From: Rhizophagus sp. LPA8_4_AMF
Taxonomy: Eukaryota > Glomeromycota > Glomeromycetes > Glomerales > Glomeraceae
NCBI GenBank assembly: GCA_021464525.1
Contig: JADRCO010000288.1
Span: 1-39,122 of the forward strand
Reading direction: 5' to 3'
Length of the DNA stretch: 39,122 nucleotides
The position numbers and the translations under genes were made by a program. Below are positions 11,179 through 20,416 of this stretch, piece by piece. The notes below the pieces were generated by a model. It was not told the origin of the DNA, did no database searches, and saw nothing but the letters and a program-made list of their open reading frames with translations. Numbering within the stretch: the stretch's first letter is position 1; each line of letters opens with the position of its first letter.

Positions 11179-12468
11179 TTATATCGCAGCAAAAAATCCA
11201 AGCTTCTCTATGCGTTCTTTTCGCGCTCGTTTCAGATTAATATCATTTTCTTCTCGTTGGAGCATTTCATCCAAACTTTGTATCAAGCTTTGACCTAGTG
11301 ATCGTCCTGTCTAATAAAATTTAGAAATATTTTATAGGGTTGCAATGTTCTTATCAAGAAAATGATTTACACGCACGATTCTTTACCATCGGAAGAGCAG
11401 ACATAAACTAGATCAAATTTAACAGCAAAGAAATTTAAATAGATAAAAATAAATTTAAAATACCTGCACCATGTCATTTAACAAACTTGGATTTATGCTT
11501 CCACCACCACTCTTTTGAAGTCCACAAACTTTACCATCCTTATTTACTGTCACAAGCAGTTTAGCTTCTGTCGTAAGTTCTTCTAATGGCGTAGCATCCA
11601 CAATATGACGTGATCCGATCTAAAAAAAAAGAAATTTCTTAGTAAATGAAAATAAAAAATTTTTTTACAAGTGTATCTAACCTTATTCAAAGTGATAGCA
11701 ACAGGAACCTTGTCCCAACCTTCAATTCTCTCCCATTCTTCTTCATCATCTGATATATCAAATTCTATTTCACCGTCACCACGATCCTGTATAATTGTCT
11801 TTGGTATTTTCGTATTATAAAGAGCAGCTCGTGTAGTCATAAATATTGTATCTAGTATATTTCCAGCATAGTCTAAAACCTAAAGTGAATTGAAAAATAT
11901 TTAATGTTAAAATATTTATGATGATGTGTAAACCATGTGAACTTACTATGGCATCAATGTAAACAATCCAACATTGCTGTCCAGGAATGATACAGAGTTT
12001 TTCAAGATTTAAACCACCCTGCGGGCCATTCAACACGCGATCCAACATCTGTGTGAGCTCATTATTGAAATCGTCAGCTCCTCTACCTGCAAATTGTTGG
12101 GAAGCGATTGGAGAACTGCAAGACTTAAATGATGTAAAGGAAAGAATAATTCATGAATAACTTTTAGCAATGAATTCAATTTACCATTCAACATTACAGA
12201 CAACCCTTCCCCGTTTAGCTTTTATTGCAGCAACGTCTTCGTCAGCACCATCTAATTCTACTGCACCAAGCTCGACTTTAATACCAACTAATACGTCAGT
12301 TCCTTCTCCCAGTCTACAACGAGCACTTCCACTGGCCTGTGTGATAAGACCAGTTTCCAATATTATTTGACGATAATCAAGACGTCCTCTGCCATCCGCG
12401 CGGATATTAGAATCGACGCCTCGAAGAATGTAGTCATTTTCCGAAGGTGAAATCAATGCTGGCGGCAT
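11179..12468 (-). CDS. RRP42: Exosome complex component Rrp42 (EXOSC7, RNase PH fold)
   Basis: Rrp42 is one of six RNase PH-like proteins that form the ring of the RNA exosome, which degrades and processes RNA in nucleus and cytoplasm. Five exons join from ATG at 12468 (MPPALISPSENDYILRG) to TAA at 11179 (KLGFFAAI), about 290 residues, the usual length. The N-terminus has the subunit hallmark RADGRGRLDYR, then TGSARC-like ASGSARCRLGEGTDVLVG and VGIKVEL. The middle has CIIPGQQCWIVYIDAIVLDYAGN, and the C-terminal part has QKSGGGSINPSLLNDM. An acidic insert with FDISDDEEEWERI sits between the two halves. As in other eukaryotic ring subunits, activity is not expected. The gene is divergent from the 5'-nucleotidase-family gene, with 345 bp between starts. 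Confidence 0.93.
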
Positions 12469-12813
12469 TAAAAAAAAATTTATTGAATATTTTGATTGTA
12501 TAAACAGTATAAACAAGTGGTTGATGTACTGATGCTATGTAAATCTTCACTATATACACAAACATGTTGTGTTCACTAACTAACCTTTTAATAACAGCAC
12601 TATAACAGCTATCGCGAAACATTTTCAGATGATATTTCGATATTTCTTGCAGAACACTATATCCTTTCTCGTGTAAATAATAATACTTTTCTACCTTTAT
12701 GCTATGGTAACACTCGTTCCTGCATATATAGGATAATATAAGTATAATAAACTTCATATTAAGACTTTTCAAAAATAACTTATATTTTTGCTCATAATTT
12801 TACTAAAAAAAAA
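12469..12813. promoter_or_regulatory. Divergent promoter region between RRP42 and the 5'-nucleotidase gene
   Basis: This 345-bp region separates two starts that point away from each other and must hold both promoters. A minus-strand open frame overlaps it but has no recognisable product. I saw no clear TATA box or named factor site. Confidence 0.55.
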
Positions 12814-15262
12814 ATGCGAGGTATTCAAATTCTTCACTTTAATGATGTTTATCACCTTTTACCGCGGAAACAAGAGCCTGTTGGGGGAGCAGCACGTTTT
12901 GCTACCGTAATAAAAGAATTTCGTGCAAAATATGGGCCTGATTCTTCATGTGTATTTTTCAGTGGTGATCTTTTTAATCCTTCTGTTGAGAGTAGTGTCA
13001 GTAAAGGCAGGCATATGGTATCGTATCGTATCAAATCTTTCATAAGTGTATTACGTGTATCTTTATGATATAAATGTATTATGTTAACGCTTTTTATGAT
13101 TTTTTACTTGTTTCGTTCATGTGATCAAAGATTCCGGTGGTGAATACCCTTGGTGTGGACGTTGCCTGCATAGGTAATCATGATTTTGATTTCGGAGAAC
13201 CAAACCTTAAAGAATTAATTCGAGAGACCAATTTCCCTTGGTTATTATCAAACGTTATTGATTCTGAAAGTGGAAATCCGGCTGCGAACGGAAAAAAGTT
13301 CCATATTCTGGAGAAGAATGATCTTAAACTCGGAATTATCGGTTTGGTTGAAAAGTAAGTTTCAAACGAAATTTAAATATTTGTATTCATTATAAGTATT
13401 TTGTATAAACCACCTATTCCATTATTTTATAGAGATTGGTTGGAAACTATTCCTGGGTATGTCACATGCAATTTGTTGTTGATATCTTTATTTAAATTCT
13501 GTTAAATAATAACAAATTATTATAAAAACTAGTCTTCCACCAGCATTACAGTACAAAGATTATATAGCTGTTGGAAAGGAACTTGCCGCACAATTACGTG
13601 ACCCTAAAGGGCCTTATGCAGTAGATCTTGTTATAGCCTTAACGCATTGTCGTTTGCCAAATGACATTTTATTAGCAAGAGAAACTCAAGATGAAATCGA
13701 TTTGATTCTTGGAGGGTAAAATATTTCTTATTTAAATATAATTATTTATTCAATAATAACGTGACATTATATGTGTAACAGACACGATCACTTTTATTAC
13801 ATCGGGAAAGGGTGTGAAGTTATCAATGGTTGGACAAGAGAAGAAGTAGATGGAAGCGGGGAAGATAATGGAGTACGCGTTGTTAAGAGCGGAACAGATT
13901 TTCGAGAATTAAGTATTGTAGAATGTGAAGTTGAAGAAATTGACAATGAGGAAGGAGGAACTATCAAAATAATTAAAAAAGTGGCAGGTTAGCGTAATAT
14001 TAGCTTTTTAACCTGTTCGAGAATTCATCCGCTTAAATTTATATTATGTATAACGCGCACAGTTACGCGCCAAGAGGTTACGTCATCAATTGCCGAGGAT
14101 TCTCATCTTATAGAATTAACTAATTCCGCTACCTCTGACATTAAGTCGAAGTTGTCCAGGTACGATTTGGTTATAATTTTCGTCAATATGTAATTTGTAA
14201 TTTTAAACAAATTTATACTAAATACTTTTAATTTTATTACTTAGACCTCTAGCTTATACATTAACACAATGGGTATTACAATAATTATCGTTTGACATAA
14301 CGTAAATTAATTTAATCTATGAAAAATTAAATGATTATATCATCGATTTGTAGGACTGCCGATCAACAGAGCTTCGAACTCGAGAAACTGCATTTGGAAA
14401 TTTTATAGCTGATATAATGTTATACGCGTATCAACCATGCATTCATAATATAGACTGTTCGATATTATGCGGAGGTACTATGCGTTCAGATTCAGTTTAT
14501 GGACCGGGAAAAATTACTTTGGGAGATTTGCTTGAGATATTTCCTTTCGAAGACACAGTAGTTGTTATTCGAATTACTGGGCAACAATTGTGGGATGTAT
14601 TGGAAAGTGCTGTTTCAAAGGTACCTAAACAAGAAGGAAGATTTCCAGTAGTGAGTGGTTTGAAAATAGAATATAATCCAAATGCTGAACCGGAACATCG
14701 ACTAAGAAATGTTTGGTTGACAGAGAAAAGTCCATATACAACGGGAGAAAGTGTAGTTGAATCTGATTATGAAAAACATAATATTATAGAAAAATTAGAT
14801 TTACATAAAATTTACACAGTTTGTACTCGCAATTATTTGGCGTCCGGCTACGATGGTTATGCCGCCTTCGCTCAACCTAATACACAGTACCTAATTGATG
14901 AAGAAAATGGTATTATTCTTTCAACCTTAATCCGTCGATATTTTCTTGGTCTTTATTATGTTAATGCCATTAAATTCAATACGAGCTGTGGGGCTAGGAC
15001 TAAGGAAGCAGTTTCAAGAGCAGCAGATACTTGGAAAAAACTGGCAGAAAATGGCCGTGATAAAACAGCTCAGAAACACATTTCTGGTCGTACTATTCAA
15101 AATGCATTAAATCTTTCTCTAGGTGAAAATATAAAAAGACAGAATGAGGACTCATCTAATAATGATGATGTAATTGATGATGAAATAGATACAGAATTCA
15201 TAAAAGATTGGGTCACTGTTGCTCCGATTATTGGGGATAGAATTGTTACTGTGGATTTCTAA
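12814..15262 (+). CDS. 5'-nucleotidase-family metallophosphatase
   Basis: This family hydrolyses nucleoside monophosphates or related phosphate esters using a two-metal site. Eight exons join from ATG at 12814 to TAA at 15262: 12814-13017, 13131-13354, 13433-13456, 13533-13715, 13782-13987, 14063-14159, 14245-14272 and 14354-15262, about 560 residues. The metal-ligand motifs are all visible: LHFNDVYH, FFSGDLF, CIGNHDFDFG, ALTHCR and GGHDHF. The C-terminal substrate domain follows with WDCRSTELRTRETAFGNFIAD, CGGTMRSD, and FPFEDTVVVIRITGQQLWDVLE. It begins directly with MRGIQILHF, with no signal peptide and no GPI-type tail, so a cytosolic enzyme is more likely than the secreted UshA-like kind. 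Exons 3 and 7 are tiny (24 and 28 bp). Substrate is unknown. Confidence 0.9.
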
Positions 15263-15452
15263 AACAGATGAAATTGATAATATCCAGGGTCAACTGGTTA
15301 ATTTATTAGCTTTTGCGTGATTAATGGATTATACAGTATAAAGTATATTTTAAATTTTGTAATAAATTAAACAAAGTATAAAATAAATAATTTATATACA
15401 TACAATCTAAATAAATTAAATTCTATATTGAAAGATTCAAGAGTTTAATGTC

Positions 15453-16723
15453 CTAATCAACATTACAATACACTAAAAGACGTTGAGAAATTTCAACAAT
15501 TTTGATCAAACAATTCATTTGTTGTTCCAGTTCATAAATTCCAACTAATTTATTCTTTTGTTTTAACATAACAATTCGCGAAAAATATGGCATTTGATTA
15601 TCTTCTACCCGAGGATAAGTTACAAGAGACTCTGAAACGATTTTTATTTCACGCTTTAGATTCATAATAATTACCTCCAATCCAATTGCTCTCCAAAGTC
15701 GAGAAGTTGCCGTAACACTCCTAACAATTTCTATTGGTTCAAGGTATTCAAATATAGATGATAACAATTCGATAGGAAAAATTTGTTCTCGGTGTTCTTG
15801 CTGCGGCTGATCCGCTTGCATTTGCTGTTGTATATCCTCAACCGAATTTTCGGCTAAAATGGACTTTCTCAAACGTGTATCTACTTTCATGGCCTTAAGA
15901 ATGAGTTTTTCCGCGTTGTCTTCAACTTGTAAACGATATTCGCGCAAATAAGTTAACAAATCTCTATATCCATAAAAGCCGGCACCACGTCCAAAAAAGA
16001 CAGGATGTATTGCAAGTGTCTCCGGAATTATGTGAGCGATACATGGCCAAATTTCATTACGTGACATTCTTTGATAGTGGTTGGTACCAAAAAGAAGAAT
16101 TCAAAAAATGGTTGGTTATTATGTTTAGAGATACATAAATCGAAAAGAAATAAAGTACCTAAGATTAATTGAAGTGGCAAGAGAAAGGTTTTCATCTACG
16201 ACAAAATGATATGGAGAATTAGAGTAATTACAATTATTTTGTATTTGTCGAACTAATTCAACTGGTCCTGGGCAAATAATGATGAAGAATGCATCTTGTC
16301 TAAGGAGAAAGCGATTAAGCTAAAATTTGAGTTGAAGTAATTAATAATTATCTGATAAATTAATACGATTAAATAGAAGAATTTGATTGAAACATACTGG
16401 GATTTCTTCTTGGGGTATTTCCGTAACAGATCTATCAAAAGGATCGCAAAAAGAAGTTGGGCAGTCATCTTTCAACCCATGGAAGTTTAAAATTGACAAA
16501 AGTTGGGGGCAAACAGGACACCATGTGGCCTTTTTTTATAAACAGCAAAGATTAAGTGTCAATTTATAAAACAAAATTTGGCCAAAAAATTATGACAAAA
16601 CGGTGAATTAATTTTCACCTTCAACGTAATAAAAATCAAAACATAGCGCTTAGCGAGTTCATCAACGTTAACAGTATGGCCATCAATGTTCACGACAGTT
16701 TTAGGAAAGTAAGTCGTGTCCAT
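15453..16723 (-). CDS. Thioredoxin-like/F-box fusion protein
   Basis: Four exons join in frame from ATG at 16723 (MDTTYFPKTVVNIDGHTV) to TAG at 15453, about 337 residues. Residues about 1-190 read as a thioredoxin-fold, AhpC/TSA-like domain: a strand ending VLIFITLKATWCPVCPQL with a CxxC pair at about C39 and C42, then QDAFFIIICPGPVELVRQI, FVVDENLSLATSINL, and HPVFFGRGAGFYGYRDLL. Residues about 230-266 read as an F-box: FPIELLSSIFEYLEPIEIV followed by a TSRLWRAIG tail. F-box proteins recruit substrates to SCF ubiquitin ligases through Skp1. A redox-type domain joined to an F-box is unusual. The join lies inside a single exon, so it is not a gene-model artefact across an intron. The linker is Gln-rich. 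It converges on the 5'-nucleotidase-family gene with 190 bp between stops. Confidence 0.75.
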
Positions 16724-17420
16724 TTATTTTCAAATAAAAAATAAAAATAAATAAATAAAATAGAAAGGTGTGAATTTAATCAGATGATTGCTAATACCCC
16801 GGCTTTCGATCTTATCGGAAAATTTTGTTACATAGGATGATGGGAAAATAAAAATGTCATGTGTAATATATATTAAATATAGCAAATATAATTATGTTAC
16901 GCAAAAAATAAATTTTTAAATTTTGCGAAAACCCGTAGAAAAAGAGTTATTTCTTCCAAAAATTGAATTTTTTGGGGGTTTCGACTTGAAATATCCCATT
17001 TTAAATCTTTTTCTATATAAAAACACTAGGGAATCTCGAAACTAAAAAAATTTTTTTTCCTGAAAAATTTCAACTATTTAAAAATCCTTCGATAAATCTG
17101 AATTTATCCTTGAATTATGAAAATGGTAATAGTAAATGAAAATTTTAATATCCGATATAATTATAATTTTGATTAGTTTTAATTAGAAATTTTTTTTTTT
17201 TTTAATTTTTAAAGAAACAATTGAATTAGTAAAACCAATTATAGCAAATAATTTAAATAATTTAAAAATTGAATAAAATAGGTGAAGTTAGTATTATTAA
17301 ATTTATTCAGTAATTAATTATCATAAATTATTTAATTTGTAATAATAAGTATATCGGATATATAATATTTAGTAATTTGAAATATATAATGTTTAAAAAA
17401 TGTTTTTTAAATTAGATATG

Positions 17421-17778
17421 ATAATCATGTATTTTTCCTAAAAAAAAAACCTAATTCTTCGGAACTTTACACAATCCTATGTGGCTTGTTATTTTCAAAT
17501 TAAACAACACGTCGAATATTGGAGCGGCAGAATGTTGGCAGTACTTTATTTTTATAAAAAAACTATGAAACCTATAAATAATAATAACCATTGACATGAT
17601 TGAATTATTGTTATTGACAATTTAAAGCATATAAAATAAATGCTTGCTTAAGTTTAAAAAAAAATTGTTTGACGCAACATAGTTTTATTTATTAAAATTT
17701 TTACGTGTAAAAATTTAATTTAGGATTGTGTAAAATTCCTAAGAATTAGGAAATTTTTTAGGAAAAATACATGATTAT
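17421..17778. mobile_element. 358-bp inverted-repeat element, candidate MITE
   Basis: Two arms of about 58-59 bp (17421-17479 and 17721-17778) are near-perfect reverse complements: the left arm opens ATAATCATGTATTTTTCCTA and the right closes TAGGAAAAATACATGATTAT. About 240 bp of unremarkable AT-rich DNA lies between them. No open reading frame is present, so it would be a non-autonomous element. I could not identify a target-site duplication with confidence. A local inverted duplication is an alternative explanation. Confidence 0.55.
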
Positions 17779-18017
17779 GTTAAAGTATCAACAATTAATC
17801 TAAGTAATGTAAAATATGTGATTCCAATAACAAACTTATTAAGAATAAAATATAAAACCTTTCTCTTTAATTAAGTAAAAAAAATACCAATAATACATAA
17901 TCAGTAAATAAAAATCTATTTTTCATATAATTTTTAAAAGATAAAAATTAGCAATTGGATAAAATATTATAATCTCCTTTATTATTGATTAGTAAAGAGA
18001 ATAATTTCCGCAGTCTA

Positions 18018-18031
18018 TTACGTCACGTCAC
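18018..18031. promoter_or_regulatory. Overlapping ACGTCA motifs (TTACGTCACGTCAC)
   Basis: Two adjacent ACGTCA cores (CRE/ATF type) lie 50 bp beyond the PTH1 stop. The position does not favour a promoter role, so function is doubtful. Confidence 0.2.
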
Positions 18032-18081
18032 TAACTTTATATGCTATATCTTTTATTGTTTAAAACTATCCGAGATTTATA

Positions 18082-19256
18082 CTAGTTTTTAAGTAATTCA
18101 TCTTTACATCGTGGAAACACGTTATTGTTGTAAATTTCCATTTCATTAGGGGGAATACGCGACAAAACAAAATTCGACACAATATCATGTGATCGATCAT
18201 CTATTTCGCCTGGAGGTCTTCCTATACCAATTCGTAGTCTTCGAAATTCCTGAGAATAAGTAAAAATCATATGAAATTAATTTATAATTAATAAAAGCAA
18301 TAAAACAAAAATTAGAAATTATTACATCAGTTTTCAAATAATCAATCACTGATTTAATTCCGTTGTGACCACTATGAATTGAAAATAAAAAATATTAATG
18401 TTTAAATTTGATTGTAAATTCTTTTCCTTTTTTTACATTACTTTGCACTGCCACCATTTTTTATGCTGATTTTGCCGAGTTCACGTTGCATATCATCATG
18501 TATGATTATAATTTTTGAATGCGAAAACCCAAGTTCTTGTGCTATTTTAATTGTCAACGATTTATTAATTACTATTTAACAAGTAAATAAAATGAAACTT
18601 TCAAAGTACAAACATGCTTTTGAGACCGATTTCCCGCTAACATTCATAAATAATAAAGGTTTCATCAATGTTAATTTTAAGGGAACGAGGTCGGGCTTTG
18701 GTTCAAGATTTTTGAGTTTAAGCGTAAGTGTAGAGATTGAAGTAGAAGCCGAGGACATTGTTTGTACATTCAGCAATCTTGATGATAATTGAAGTAAAGA
18801 AGGAGACTTCGAAGAATCGGATAATAATGGCAAATCGTTTGCTGAAGGAAGATTAGCACTTTTAATTACATTATCCTCATCTTGTACGATAGTATCACTG
18901 TTAATGATGTTTGCTTTATTTTCTTTATTCGGTTTAATACTAATATACCATTCATTCTTTTTTCTCTTCTTTTCTTTCTTAGTAGATGGGTTTAAAGATT
19001 GAGAAGAATCAACATACACTGTTGTTGGTTGTGTAAGATATGCGTGGATTGATTCGTTTTTTGACCAGGTGAGGTTTAATTGTGATGCTAGATAATCTAA
19101 AAGAAGCAACCCTATGCTATGCCGTGTTTGTGGGAGCGTATAATTCCCCAAGCCAACTAACTGAATATCGAATCCGTGACAACATTCGTAATAATTCAAA
19201 ATTTAAACAAGAATTGAATTGGTCAAAAAACCTACCAACACTCGTTTGGGTACCAT
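18082..19256 (-). CDS. PTH1: Peptidyl-tRNA hydrolase (PTH1 family) with large internal insert
   Basis: PTH releases peptides from prematurely dropped peptidyl-tRNA. Five exons join from ATG at 19256 (a 7-codon first exon, MVPKRVL) to TAG at 18082. Family motifs appear in order: LLVGLGNYTLPQTRHSIG (conserved Asn and catalytic His), MNVSGKSV, IIHDDMQ (conserved Asp), and GHNGIKSVIDYL, then FRRLRIGIGRPPG. The key residues corresponding to E. coli N10, H20, N68, D93 and N114 all appear to be present. Between the YLTQP region and the PLKLTLMKP strand lies a Lys/Ser/Asn-rich insert of about 105 residues, including KKEKKRKKNEW and a Ser/Thr-rich end, which bacterial PTHs lack. It lies in one open exon, so it is probably translated. 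The gene shares a 106-bp divergent promoter with the Utp16-like gene. Confidence 0.88.
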
Positions 19257-19291
19257 TTTAGATTGAGATTTTAACAAACAAATAACAGTTG

Positions 19292-19310
19292 ATATCACAT
19301 CATGTGATAT
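19292..19310. promoter_or_regulatory. 19-bp perfect palindrome in the PTH1/UTP16-like divergent promoter
   Basis: ATATCACATCATGTGATAT has 9-bp arms with a single central base. It lies 36 bp upstream of the PTH1 ATG and 53 bp upstream of the Utp16-like ATG, inside a 106-bp shared promoter. It resembles a binding site for a dimeric factor. Confidence 0.45.
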
Positions 19311-19362
19311 TAAAACCGCTGATGATCAAATTTTTTTTTTTTGAAATCATCATTTTCTATTT

Positions 19363-20280
19363 ATGCCTAATTCCGAAGGAACAACACAAAGATCGGACGA
19401 TGAGGCTCCTGAAGTGGTCTCCAATTCAACTAGTAAAATTAAAGCATTGGAAATTAAAGAGAAAGAACGTGTAGTGAAACAAAAGTATGCATAATTATAT
19501 ATGCCAAGAAGATTAGTGGGATTTAATCATAAGTCCAGAACATGTACAGTAAAAATTTTATTTTTTATTGAAATAATTCAAGGTTACTGGAAATTAAAAA
19601 ACGAAAACGTCGTGAAATTGATGCTAAATTAAAAGAACAAAAAAGTCGTAAAATAGCCAAACTTCCAGAAAGATCGGCTGTCTCTAACTCTAATAAAAAA
19701 GTGGATAATATTATGAAAAAAATAAAAGAGGAAGGATTACCAAAATTCTTGCCAACAGAATTATTAGAAGATTTCGTAAATGAAGATGATAAGACGAAAA
19801 GAAGGTTTTGAGGGTTTTGAATTTTTTACGACAAAGAATAGATATAACTAAATATTTATGTTCATATTAGAAAACAAAGTGAACATACACAAATTAGGTT
19901 AGAAATGAGCAAAGTGGAACCACGAATTAAAAAAAGGAAAAAAAAGCAACATAATACTGGGTGGGTTATTGATTTTTGATTTTCAAATATAATTTTTAAA
20001 TTAACCATTTTTATTATTCTATACAAAGTCCTTTCACCGTTGTTGCTTTGCAAGATCCTGACCTTGATAAACCGATTCCAACTCCAAAAGAAATTATGGA
20101 ATTTAAAGTAGATCACTTTTATGGAGAAAGATTACCCAGGAAAAATGGTAATTTTGCATGTTTTTTGTTATGTAAATTAGAAGGAAATATTTACTATTGT
20201 CATAACTTATTTTTTAATCAGCTATATTGAACGCGAGTCAGGGAATAAAAGGTGCAGCTATTAGGTTTTGTCGAAAATGA
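19363..20280 (+). CDS. UTP16: Utp16/Bud21-like U3 snoRNP-associated protein
   Basis: Five exons join from ATG at 19363 (MPNSEGTTQRSDDEAPE) to TGA at 20280: 19363-19484, 19583-19804, 19871-19960, 20029-20147 and 20222-20280, about 203 residues. The first two-thirds are a highly charged Lys/Arg/Glu helix region (ALEIKEKERVVKQ, EIKKRKRREIDAKLKEQKSRK, RIKKRKKKQ), typical of nucleolar proteins. The C-terminal block, FTVVALQDPDLD through KVDHFYGERLPRKNAILN and GIKGAAIRFCRK, resembles the U3_snoRNA_assoc domain of yeast Utp16/Bud21, part of the small-subunit processome. The assignment rests on this short block and on overall composition, so it is moderate. It converges on MSH2 with 136 bp between stops. 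Confidence 0.62.
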
Positions 20281-20416
20281 TCACTTATTTTATTTCATTT
20301 GTTAGCTACCAATTTTTTGGAATATTTATTTCACTATTCACTTTATTAAAATGTTATGACTCGCATGCTTTCCTATGTACATTATTATTATTAAGCATAG
20401 AATATAATACAGTACA

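Larger units (their letters stand above)
16724..18081. other. AT-rich intergenic gap with inverted-repeat element
   Basis: No gene is recognised. The region begins with the promoter of the thioredoxin/F-box gene. It contains the inverted-repeat element at 17421-17778 and a TTACGTCACGTCAC stretch at 18018-18031 next to the PTH1 3' end. Confidence 0.65.

Noticed and set aside
11385..11412. Extra mini-exon in RRP42 (TTTATGTCTGCTCTTCCGATG)
   Set aside because: It would splice in frame, but RRP42 orthologues run straight from the NDMVQ region to the TGRSLG region without it.
15453..16067. Separate F-box gene starting at the internal ATG (16067)
   Set aside because: The upstream exons join in frame into a thioredoxin-like fold whose last elements lie in this exon, so a single gene fits better.
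16829..17485. Larger transposon-like unit bounded by ACATAGGAT and its reverse
   Set aside because: Only about nine bases match at the two ends, and no longer terminal repeat was visible, so it is mentioned only under the inverted-repeat finding.
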